From positions 62,001 through 126,000 of the forward strand of contig CAJQPP010000006.1 in NCBI GenBank assembly GCA_905480235.1: a stretch of 64,000 bases of DNA, in the 5' to 3' direction. The translations under genes were made by a program, and so were the position numbers. This document shows positions 9,229 through 18,822 of this stretch, in pieces. The notes beneath the pieces were generated by a model. That model was not told where the DNA came from. It worked only from the letters and a program-made list of their open reading frames with translations, and ran no database searches. Numbering within the stretch: position 1 is the first letter of the stretch; every line of letters starts with the position of its first letter. This DNA comes from an uncultured Pirellulaceae bacterium. Lineage in GTDB: Bacteria; Planctomycetota; Planctomycetia; Pirellulales; Pirellulaceae.

Positions 9229-9849
9229 ATGTCAGAAGACGACAACAAACCGGTTTTTGATACCGACCAACAGTACTTGGGCAATGTGTACGGTAAAGCT
9301 CTCATGGGCTTGGCCACCAAGGCCGGTGTGGTCGATCAGATGGTCGATCAACTCGACTCGTTTGTTGACGTATTGGGTCAACTGCCAAGCCTGAGGCACG
9401 CGTTGGAATCGCCGCGAATCGGTTTCGCGGAAAAGGAGTCGCTAATTGACAAAGCGATCCGGGACAAAGCCAGTCCCGAGTTCTTGAACTTTGTCAAAGT
9501 GGTTTGCCGAAAAGGTCGCGCTGATTGCTTCGCCGCGATTCGCGATGCGGTGCAACTCATGCACGACGAAATGTCCAATCGCATTCAGGCAACCATGATC
9601 ACGGCGATCCCGGTCAATGATGGACTGCGACAACAAGTGGCCGAGCAAATGTCCCAGGTGTTGGGAAAGCAGGTCACCATGGCAACTCAAGTCGATCCCA
9701 CCATCATCGGTGGCTTGGTGGTTCGCATCGGCGATACCGTCTACGACGGCAGTGTCACCAATCAATTAAATCAAATTCGTACGACCGCGATCGGTCGTGC
9801 CAACCAACAAATACGACAAGCCCTGGACCGCTTCGCAAGCGAAGCCTAG
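9229..9849 (+). CDS. atpH: F-type ATP synthase subunit delta
   Basis: Delta subunit (OSCP-like) that joins F1 to the b stalk. 206 residues; the N-terminal helical domain (residues 20-125) carries YGKALMGLA and the PRIGFAEKE segment. The C-terminal domain ends with the conserved pattern DPTIIGGLVVRIGDTVYDGSV, the hallmark of the family. The ATG at 9229 is preferred over the TTG six bases upstream. It lies 20 bases after atpF. Confidence 0.95.
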   Translation: MSEDDNKPVFDTDQQYLGNVYGKALMGLATKAGVVDQMVDQLDSFVDVLGQLPSLRHALESPRIGFAEKESLIDKAIRDKASPEFLNFVKVVCRKGRADCFAAIRDAVQLMHDEMSNRIQATMITAIPVNDGLRQQVAEQMSQVLGKQVTMATQVDPTIIGGLVVRIGDTVYDGSVTNQLNQIRTTAIGRANQQIRQALDRFASEA

Positions 9850-9888
9850 ATCGTCTAGTCCCGGCAATCGAAAGTTACGAGGAAACCC

Positions 9889-11427
9889 ATGAAGTTTAGT
9901 GCTGACGAAATCGCATCGGTCATCCAACAGGAAATCGATCAATTCGATAGCCAAGTCGATGTCCGTGAAGTAGGAACGGTTCTCGAGGTCGGCGATGGTA
10001 TCGCTCGAGTTCACGGTCTAACCGGAGTCGCTGCGGGTGAGATGGTTGAGTTCCCTGGTGGAGTCATCGGCCTGGCGTTTAACCTGGAAGAGAACAGTGT
10101 TGGTATCATCATTCTCGGTGGTTATCTAAACATCAAAGAGGGTGACGAAGTCAAAGCGTTAGGCACGCTGCTTTCGGTTCCCGTGGGTGAAGCCGTCATG
10201 GGTCGCGTCATTGATCCACTCGGCAACCCGCTCGATGGAAAAGGCCCGATCAATGCCACCGAGACACGTCCGGTGGAAGTCATTGCTCCCGGCGTTGCCG
10301 AGAGAAAGGGTGTACACGAGCCGATGCAAACCGGTTTGAAAGCCGTTGATGCAATGACACCCATCGGTCGAGGCCAGCGGGAATTGGTTATTGGTGACCG
10401 AAAAACCGGGAAAACAGCTATCGCCATCGACGCGATTATCAACCAAAAAAATACCGGTGTGAAATGCTTTTACGTCGCGGTCGGCCAAAAAGACAGTTCG
10501 GTAGCGGGCGTCATCGGAGTGCTTGAAGAGAGTGGTGCGATGGACTACACGACCGTGGTCGTGGCCGGAGCTAGTGCTCCCGCTCCTTTGCAATACATCG
10601 CTCCCTATGCCGGGACCGCCATGGCCGAACACTTTATGTGGAACGGTCAGCACTGCTTGGTGGTTTACGATGATTTATCAAAACAAGCGGTCGCCTACCG
10701 GGAATTGTCGCTGTTGATGCGGCGTCCTCCGGGTCGTGAAGCTTACCCGGGTGACGTGTTCTATTGCCACAGTCGATTGCTCGAACGTTCTTGTAAATTG
10801 AGTGACGAACTGGGAGCAGGCTCCATCACCTCCTTACCCATCATTGAAACCTTGGAAGGGGAAGTTTCGGCATACATTCCGACCAACGTGATTTCCATCA
10901 CCGATGGTCAAATTTATGTGCAACCTGACCTTTTCTTCCGCGGCGTACGCCCCGCCATGAATGCCGGTATTTCGGTATCACGAGTGGGTGGTGCGGCTCA
11001 GGTAAAAGCCATGAAAAACGTGGCCGGTGGGTTGCGGCTTGACTTGGCAGCTTTCCGTGAACTGGAAGCGTTTGCTCAATTGGGTACGGACCTCGATGCG
11101 GCCACACAATCCCAACTGGATCGTGGTTATCGCATGGTAGAACTGCTCAAACAGGGGCAATACAAACCACTCAACGTGGTCGATCAAATCATGGTGATCT
11201 TTGCTGGAGCAGCCGGTCATCTTGATAAAATCCCCGTCGATCAGGTCCAACGCTGGGAAGAGGAATTCCTGACCTTCATCCACGACAAGAAACAGGATGT
11301 TTGGACCCAACTGGATGAGACCAAGGACGAGGGCGATTGTATGAAGAAAGACGATCACCCAACGACGCAAGCAGTCGTCGCCGCAATGGCGGAGTTCAAC
11401 GGCACGTTCAACACATCGTTTAAGTAA
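9889..11427 (+). CDS. atpA: F-type ATP synthase subunit alpha
   Basis: Non-catalytic nucleotide-binding subunit of F1, 512 residues, the usual length. The beta-barrel crown lies at residues 25-95, Walker A is GDRKTGKTA (near 170), and the conserved [20 protein letters not shown] (near 280-300) and arginine-finger region [16 protein letters not shown] (near 362-377) are all present. The ATG at 9889 follows a clear GAGGAA ribosome site. It lies 39 bases after atpH in the canonical order. Confidence 0.98.
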   Translation: MKFSADEIASVIQQEIDQFDSQVDVREVGTVLEVGDGIARVHGLTGVAAGEMVEFPGGVIGLAFNLEENSVGIIILGGYLNIKEGDEVKALGTLLSVPVGEAVMGRVIDPLGNPLDGKGPINATETRPVEVIAPGVAERKGVHEPMQTGLKAVDAMTPIGRGQRELVIGDRKTGKTAIAIDAIINQKNTGVKCFYVAVGQKDSSVAGVIGVLEESGAMDYTTVVVAGASAPAPLQYIAPYAGTAMAEHFMWNGQHCLVVYDDLSKQAVAYRELSLLMRRPPGREAYPGDVFYCHSRLLERSCKLSDELGAGSITSLPIIETLEGEVSAYIPTNVISITDGQIYVQPDLFFRGVRPAMNAGISVSRVGGAAQVKAMKNVAGGLRLDLAAFRELEAFAQLGTDLDAATQSQLDRGYRMVELLKQGQYKPLNVVDQIMVIFAGAAGHLDKIPVDQVQRWEEEFLTFIHDKKQDVWTQLDETKDEGDCMKKDDHPTTQAVVAAMAEFNGTFNTSFK

Positions 11428-11515
11428 TGATCCTCGGACGTGACGGTGGCGGCGATGAGAATCGCTGCTCGCCTCAAGTCTCAATCGGTTCCACACCAAA
11501 ACACCTGACGAAGAC

Positions 11516-12406
11516 ATGGCCAACCCAAGAGCACTCGACAAACGTCGCAAATCGATTCGTAATATCAAAAAGATTACGCGAACGATGGAATTGATCGCCA
11601 CCGCGCGATTCAAGAAGGCGATGGATCGCGCCTCGGCAGCAACGGCTTACACGGACCGCATCACCCAAGTGGTTGGCGACTTGGCAAATGCCGGCCTGGA
11701 GGTGACACACCCTCTGTTGGAGGAGCATGCGGAACAGAAGTCGGGCGCCTTGTTGGTGCTTACGGCAAACCGTGGCCTATGCGGTGGTTACAACGGTAAC
11801 GTCATTCGCATGGGGACAAAACGGCGAAAAGAAATGCTGGAAGAAATTCCGCAGGTCGCCATGGACGTCTCCGGCAAGCGAGGCATTTCAGGCTTCAAGT
11901 TCCGCGAAATTGAAATGAACGAGCAATTTTTGCAGTTCGATGATCAGCCTGCTTACGAAGAAGTCGAGCGGATCGCCAACGTGTATCTGCAACGCTACAT
12001 CGCCGGTGAATTGGATCGTTTGGATGTGGTCTACACCCAGTTCCATACCATCGCCCGACAGACCGCAGTCGTCGAGACACTGCTGCCTTTGGGAACGTTG
12101 GATGGGACGCCAGATGAAAAATCAGGCGACGCAAAACAATCGGAATCGGTTTATGAATTTGAACCCTCGGCCGAGAGCATTCTCGAAGAGGTCGTTCCTA
12201 CCAGCTTCAAGGTCAAGCTGTTCAAGTGTTTTCTGGATGCGGCAGTCAGCGAACAGATCGCCCGCATGGTAGCCATGAAAAGTGCTACGGAAAACGCAAA
12301 CGAGATGATTAAGAGCCTCTCGATGACCTACAACCGAGCTCGTCAATCAAAGATTACGGGCGAGATCATGGAAGTGATTGGCGGAGTGGAAGCCCTGGAA
12401 GGGTAA
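11516..12406 (+). CDS. atpG: F-type ATP synthase subunit gamma
   Basis: Central stalk subunit gamma, 296 residues. The N-terminal helix has the family hallmark RRKSIRNIKKITRTMELIAT, and the C-terminal helix has ARMVAMKSATENANEMIKSL with YNRARQ.ITGEI. The middle Rossmann-like domain contains LTANRGLCGGYN. The 88-base leader after atpA is unusually long for this operon, and the gene may have its own translation initiation control; that is inference. Confidence 0.97.
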   Translation: MANPRALDKRRKSIRNIKKITRTMELIATARFKKAMDRASAATAYTDRITQVVGDLANAGLEVTHPLLEEHAEQKSGALLVLTANRGLCGGYNGNVIRMGTKRRKEMLEEIPQVAMDVSGKRGISGFKFREIEMNEQFLQFDDQPAYEEVERIANVYLQRYIAGELDRLDVVYTQFHTIARQTAVVETLLPLGTLDGTPDEKSGDAKQSESVYEFEPSAESILEEVVPTSFKVKLFKCFLDAAVSEQIARMVAMKSATENANEMIKSLSMTYNRARQSKITGEIMEVIGGVEALEG

Positions 12407-12492
12407 TCCGACAAAAGTCGGGAGGCACCTTTTCAGGTACCGTCCCCAGACTCCTTAATAGACACAAGCAACTCAAAACCTTAATTCGATAA

Positions 12493-13935
<1,443 letters not shown>

Positions 13936-14026
13936 GCATCTTTCAGTTAAGGCAATCGCCGGGACGCTGTCCCGGTGCATTTCGCCTTGAGTGGATAACG
14001 CCTCCTCCGATGAAACGAGACTTAGC

Positions 14027-14413
14027 ATGCAAGTTGTCATTGTTACTCCCGAAACCACGGCCCTGGACGTGCAAGCCGAATTCGTATCTCTGCCATTAAT
14101 TGACGGGGAAATCGGAATCCTGAAAGACCACGCGCCCACGATCGGCCGTTTGGGTTTTGGGGAGATGCTGGTTCGCACCGGCAGCGACACCGATCGCTAC
14201 TTTATCGATGGAGGCTTTGTGCAAATTTCCAACGATGTCGTCTCGGTATTGACGGGCAAAGCGACTCCGTTTGCGGATTTGGGAATGGACGCGGTTCGCA
14301 ACCGCTTGTCCGAAGCTGAGGCACTTCCCCAATCCACAACAGCGGAAACAGAACTCCGTCGACAGTCGATCAATCGCGCATCGGCCCAAATTAAGATGCT
14401 GGAAAAGGCCTAG
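14027..14413 (+). CDS. atpC: F-type ATP synthase subunit epsilon
   Basis: Epsilon subunit of F1, 128 residues from the ATG at 14027 (MQVVIVTPETTALDVQ). The N-terminal beta sandwich contains LPLIDGEIGILKDHAPTI and YFIDGGFVQISNDVVSVL, which fits the family. The C-terminal part (residues 85-128) is a helical hairpin of the type that can inhibit ATP hydrolysis. A GTG at 13991 would add twelve residues that do not look like the family. It is the last gene of the operon; no strong terminator follows directly. Confidence 0.95.
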   Translation: MQVVIVTPETTALDVQAEFVSLPLIDGEIGILKDHAPTIGRLGFGEMLVRTGSDTDRYFIDGGFVQISNDVVSVLTGKATPFADLGMDAVRNRLSEAEALPQSTTAETELRRQSINRASAQIKMLEKA

Positions 14414-14457
14414 GCCTGCCATCACGGCATCGGTGTTCTGAAAAAAGCCTCTTCAAC

Positions 14458-14503
14458 CCTGCCCTGCTCCAAACGAAATCTCTCGCTTTCGTGCTCAGGC
14501 AGG
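14458..14503. other. Compound inverted repeat after the ATP synthase operon
   Basis: CCTGCC (14458-14463) can pair with GGCAGG (14498-14503), and inside it ACGAAA (14473-14478) pairs with TTTCGT (14487-14492). There is no T-run, so this is not a standard intrinsic terminator. It could stabilise the 3' end of the atp transcript. Confidence 0.3.
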
Positions 14504-14574
14504 CCAGGAACGGCGTCCCTCACTGGGGCAATATCGCCGACGATCAATCTGCCGATATTTCTGGGGACAGATCG

Positions 14575-14602
14575 TTGCATTCTCTTATCAGCTCTCGATA
14601 AT
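14575..14602 (+). promoter_or_regulatory. Candidate sigma70-like promoter before the DUF3500 gene
   Basis: TTGCAT at 14575-14580 and GATAAT at 14597-14602 are separated by 16 bases, about 45 bases ahead of the ATG at 14648. Confidence 0.4.
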
Positions 14603-14647
14603 TAGGGACAAGCTGTTCTACACGCTCCTTTTTAGTGGGTTAAGACG

Positions 14648-15736
14648 ATGCGCCGAATTCTCCGTTACTCTACGATGCTTGCCCTGACAACGCTGTTCAG
14701 TTTTCTGGCAGAGTCTGCGTCCGCTCAGCAGACGCTACCTACGGATCGAGCCGCCTATGTTTCTGATGTCAGCTATTGGCTGGGCACGTTCGTTCCTGCC
14801 AAGACCGAGCATACTGCGGCAGAAATGGCCGCCTCAGCCAATGCGTTTGTTGATTCATTAGATGCGTCATTACAAAAGAAAATTCGCTTCGATCTGCTGA
14901 GCGATGAGCGACGTCAATGGACCAATCTACCGGCCATGCGCAGGAACACGGCCGGGCTGCGTCTCGGGGAACTGAATCGGCAGCAACTCGAGTTGGCTTG
15001 CCAGCTTATGGCTTCGCTGTTTTCGACGCGGGGGTACGAAAAAATGCGCGGCATCATGTTGGCTGATGACCAACTTTTGAATCAAGGGAAACCGCGTGAT
15101 GGGTTCGGCACGGAGAATTTTTTCCTTTGCTTGTTCGGAACTCCTTCGCCGACAGAACCATGGGCGTTTCAATTAGATGGCCACCACATTGGTGTCAACG
15201 TCTCATTAGCCGGTGACGACATCACAATGGCTCCCAGTTTTATCGGTACCCAGCCACAAACGTTCCAATTGGGAAGTCGCAGTTTAAGGCCACTGACTGG
15301 GGAAATTGATGACTCCTATCGTTTCATCAACAGTCTCAACGATGAACAACGAATCCGTGCCGTGCAAGGAAAACAACGTGGTCGAATCATGACCGGTCCC
15401 GGACAAGACGATGTGACACCCGCACTCAAAGGGCTTTCTTGCGCGGATTTGACCGTTCAACAAAAAACGATCTTGATGCGACTGATCAGTCAGTGGGTCA
15501 ACGACTTACCTGCCCCATCTGCGAAACAGCGCATGCAGGAGATTGAAAATGAAATGCCGCAGATACGGTTTGTATGGAACGGGGAAATGGAAGCTGGAAG
15601 CGATATTTCCTATCGCATTCAGGGCCCCTCAATCATCATTGAATACGCCTGTCAAGATTTGGGTGGCGACCCCCAAGAGCACCTGCATACGGTGTATCGT
15701 AATCCCCGCAACGATTACGGTGGGCAGTTAAAATAA
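14648..15736 (+). CDS. Secreted DUF3500 family protein
   Basis: A 362-residue protein with a signal peptide cleaved near ESASA-QQ (residue 26). The mature part matches the DUF3500 pattern: an RRNTAGLRLGEL segment, RGYEKMRGIMLAD, a Phe/Gly-rich core LFGTPSPTEPWAFQLDGHHI, a downstream MAPSFIGTQPQTF, and a C-terminal WNGEMEAGS..YRIQGPSIIIEY with a final HLHTVYRNP. No enzymatic activity is established for this family. It probably stands alone behind its own promoter, as it follows the atp operon after 234 bases. Confidence 0.82.
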   Translation: MRRILRYSTMLALTTLFSFLAESASAQQTLPTDRAAYVSDVSYWLGTFVPAKTEHTAAEMAASANAFVDSLDASLQKKIRFDLLSDERRQWTNLPAMRRNTAGLRLGELNRQQLELACQLMASLFSTRGYEKMRGIMLADDQLLNQGKPRDGFGTENFFLCLFGTPSPTEPWAFQLDGHHIGVNVSLAGDDITMAPSFIGTQPQTFQLGSRSLRPLTGEIDDSYRFINSLNDEQRIRAVQGKQRGRIMTGPGQDDVTPALKGLSCADLTVQQKTILMRLISQWVNDLPAPSAKQRMQEIENEMPQIRFVWNGEMEAGSDISYRIQGPSIIIEYACQDLGGDPQEHLHTVYRNPRNDYGGQLK

Positions 15737-15825
15737 ATGCAAGCCAATCCAAAAAATGCGGCGTTATCCAAGCTCTACTCTGTCTGAAACCCTAGCCTAC
15801 CGCGATCTTTTTTGCATCCTCACCC

Positions 15826-16924
15826 ATGTCGAACCTTGAGCACCGGATGAAATCAGGAAACCCGAGTTACTCCTTCGTCCTTGCGGTTACGATTTCGTGG
15901 CTTTTCGTGACTACCGCCTTCGCCCAAGAAGATTCAGACAGGACTTCAGAACTCGAACGGTTGAAACTCGCAGGCAAACCTGTTTCAGTCAACGACTTGA
16001 ATGTCGAACCGATTCCCGATGTAGATAATGCCGCATGGTGGTTTTCTCAAGCGGAGGCTGGACGCAAGGCCACTGAGTCTGCCCTGGGAGAGGACTTCAA
16101 TAGCGACCAGGATTTCAGCGAGAAGCTCGTTGAGAAATTCGAAGCGATCAACACAGCAGAGACCTTTCAAAAAATATCAAAGGCCATTTCTGCGAATGCG
16201 TACGTGCCGCTCGTCGAACTGGATTCATCCAATTTCGATTCCATCAACGCAAAAGACCGCGTCGAAATGCGTTCATTTGCACGTCTCCTGTACTTCCGTG
16301 GTGCAGTCGAGATTGCCAAAGGGCAACCGCATGAAGCAGCCAAGACTGCGTTGCAAATCATAAAGCTAAGCCGACAACCCAATCATTATCTAGGCCTCGT
16401 CGGTTTTCTTGTACGCAAGGCGATTCAGAACATGGGAGCTTCGCTTTTAATCGAAGCAATGGAAACAGGGGATACACGAACCGGCGTTGCTGAACAGATT
16501 ACAAGCAGAATTATCCGCGCTGGATAACTTAAACGATTTGGTTCAGACCATCGATTCGGAGCGCGTATTCGGTTTGTATCTCTTGAAATCCCAAGGACCC
16601 TTAACGCTCCTTTGGAATACCGAACCCTATCTAAAAACGATGCGTCTTGCGCAGCAACAGTTGGCATTGCCGATCGCCGAGCACCACGAACTCTTCGATG
16701 GCGAGGGAACTGGGGGAATCCTGACCAATCAATTACTACCGGCCCTCAAAATGACTCGGCAAGCAGCCCATCGAGAATTGACCACACTCCGCCAATTACG
16801 GATCCAAATTGCATTTCTGCAGCAACCGGAAGCGGAAACGGTTGAATCGCTCGAGCTTCCGCCGGCCACCAAAACCGACCCTTCCACCGGCCAAATTCTG
16901 ACAGTGACACCAGCGGATAATTAG
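15826..16924 (+). pseudogene. Frameshifted secreted protein of unknown function
   Basis: The first frame (15826 to a TAA at 16525-16527, 233 residues) has a signal peptide ending TTAFAQ and a helical body. The second, shifted by one base, is open from 16451 to 16924 and contains about 145 residues from a TTG at 16487. The two overlap between 16451 and 16527, and the second continues the helical pattern naturally (LLNRLQAELSALDNLNDLVQ), so a single one-base change near 16480-16490 would join them into a protein of about 365 residues. The second part has no signal or ribosome site of its own. Either the gene is broken, or the sequence has an error; programmed frameshifting is possible but no slippery run is evident. 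Family not recognised. Confidence 0.65.
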
Positions 16925-16954
16925 AGAAATCCCAAAATTCCGTTTCCCTCGTGC

Positions 16955-18508
16955 CTAGCTGACGACTGTAGCTTCCATCAATCGAGAAATTTCAGCAATG
17001 TCGTTAACGGCAGGCATACGACTTGCGGCGGGAAGATCAAAATGTTCGACGAGTGATTGACTTCGTTCACCCGGATTCAAAATTTCGAAATGCTCGGTCG
17101 TGATTAAACTTGGGTGAACGACGCCACAGGCATGGCACAGTTGCAAAATTTCTTTACGAAGATGGGTTAGGTAATTCGCGAAATTATGCGATTTCACACC
17201 CGGCGTTAACCCTCGCATGAGCCATTTTCGTTGAGTTGCCACTCCCGTTGGACAAAATCCGGTGTGGCATTCTTGCGCTTGAATGCAACCAATCGACATC
17301 ATCGCTTCCCGACCGATTGCCACCATGTCACATCCCAAAGCAAAAGCAAACAAAGATGTCTCCGGAAACCCTAATTTGCCGGAACCCACAAACACGACCT
17401 TGTCATGCAAGCCGGCTTCAAAAAATACACGATGCACTCGGGCAAAACCCAACAGAAACGGTAATGCAACGTGATCAGAAAAGACTCTCGGTGCCGCTCC
17501 CGTACCGCCCTCGCCCCCATCGATGGCAATGAAATCAGGTGCCCTCTGGGTCGTAGAAATTTGTTGCGCGAGTTCATGCCAAAAATTCATTTGGCCGACT
17601 GCCGATTTAATCCCCACCGGTAAACCCGTTTTCTCGGCAAGCAGTTCGATAAAATCCAACAGCCCGTCGACATCCGAAAAGACGCGGTGAGATGAGGGGC
17701 TCAGGCAATCACGGTCCATCGGGATACCACGAATTTTCGAAATTTCCGGGGTGATTTTTGTGGCTGGTAAAACACCACCCTTCCCCGGTTTAGCGCCTTG
17801 GCTAAGCTTGATTTCAATCGCCCTTACATCGTGCTGAGCGACGGTTTCCAGAAATCGCTCCATCGAAAATCCGCCATCGGCTGCACGGCAACCGAAGTAC
17901 CCAGTCCCGATTTGCCAAATCAAACCAGAACCGTGATCGTGATGAGAGGCGATGCCACCCTCGCCAGTATTTTGCAAGCAACCGGCCAATTGGCATCCGC
18001 GACTGATCGCTTCCACGGCGGGGGCGCTCAAGGAGCCAAAACTCATTCCTGACGTATTCACAATGGAGCGGGGGCGAAACGCTTTTTTGCGTTTCCGGTA
18101 CCCTCCCAACACCTTGGCCACCGGAATCTGGAACTCCGGGTCGTATCCCACCTCGCCCTTCAATGGTTCCGCTAATGGAAACGAGGCGTGCTTGATAATC
18201 AGATAGTTATTAATGCTACCGATCGGATTATCGGTCCCAAAACCACTGTAATTATTTTTCATCTCAGCAGAAGCATGCAACCACTCTCTTTGATCCCGAG
18301 TGAAAGGGCGTTCTTCGTCGTTAGCAGCAACGATATATTGCCTCAACTTGGGTCCCAGAGAAATCAGCAGGCTGCGACCATGGCCAACCAGTGGAAAGTT
18401 CCGCAGGATCGGATCCTCGCGCTGAAACAGGTCGTGTACTGCCACCAGTAACAAGAAAACGACAATCAAGCCCAATAGCGTTATCCAAACCACAAGCGTG
18501 CCTAACAA
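16955..18508 (-). CDS. FMN-binding glutamate synthase family protein, membrane-anchored
   Basis: A 517-residue oxidoreductase resembling the synthase domain of glutamate synthase (GltB C-terminal half), without the glutaminase domain. An N-terminal membrane helix (residues 4-26) is followed by the FMN/TIM-barrel domain with MSFGSLSAPAVEAISRG, NTGEGG, the KLSQGAKPGKGGVLP loop (near 235), IAIDGGEGGTGAAP, and a cysteine cluster for a 3Fe-4S centre in CIQAQECHTGFCPTG (near 425). Such stand-alone proteins are widespread and their electron donor is usually unknown. The start is a TTG at 18508 in the first readable position, and it is uncertain. It converges on the frameshifted gene with only 30 bases between them. 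Confidence 0.9.
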   Translation of the reverse strand: MLGTLVVWITLLGLIVVFLLLVAVHDLFQREDPILRNFPLVGHGRSLLISLGPKLRQYIVAANDEERPFTRDQREWLHASAEMKNNYSGFGTDNPIGSINNYLIIKHASFPLAEPLKGEVGYDPEFQIPVAKVLGGYRKRKKAFRPRSIVNTSGMSFGSLSAPAVEAISRGCQLAGCLQNTGEGGIASHHDHGSGLIWQIGTGYFGCRAADGGFSMERFLETVAQHDVRAIEIKLSQGAKPGKGGVLPATKITPEISKIRGIPMDRDCLSPSSHRVFSDVDGLLDFIELLAEKTGLPVGIKSAVGQMNFWHELAQQISTTQRAPDFIAIDGGEGGTGAAPRVFSDHVALPFLLGFARVHRVFFEAGLHDKVVFVGSGKLGFPETSLFAFALGCDMVAIGREAMMSIGCIQAQECHTGFCPTGVATQRKWLMRGLTPGVKSHNFANYLTHLRKEILQLCHACGVVHPSLITTEHFEILNPGERSQSLVEHFDLPAASRMPAVNDIAEISRLMEATVVS

Positions 18509-18822
18509 GTTTAACTCTAGATCGACCTTACTACTTGGAATCGATTAGACCATCTCCTCCCTTGCTCAGGTAGGGTTTTGTTCCCTGCCAACGCTTGTTA
18601 TGGGAATGAAAGGCTCCATGGGCTCACCTCTGGCAGGCCGCCTCATGACGGCATGGCCCCACATTAGCGGCATATCGAGTACGATATTCATTGGTCAACT
18701 AGAATGTTGTTGCACGTCCCGAATGCCCAGGTATTGGTTCTTTCGACAAACACTCCATTGGAATCATGTGAGTGGTTATCCACCCCATTCCATTCGTTTC
18801 CATCGCGTGCTTTGATACCTCC
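18509..18822. other. Divergent intergenic region
   Basis: 314 bases between divergently transcribed genes, presumably with two promoters. I could not place either with confidence. The short open frames here have no recognisable content. Confidence 0.4.

Noticed and set aside
16525-16527. Stop in the secreted protein at 15826 as a recoded codon
   Set aside because: It is a TAA, not TGA, and the downstream continuation is in a different frame.
18600-18815. 71-codon plus-strand open frame before the YfhO-like gene
   Set aside because: It overlaps the likely promoter region and has no domain.
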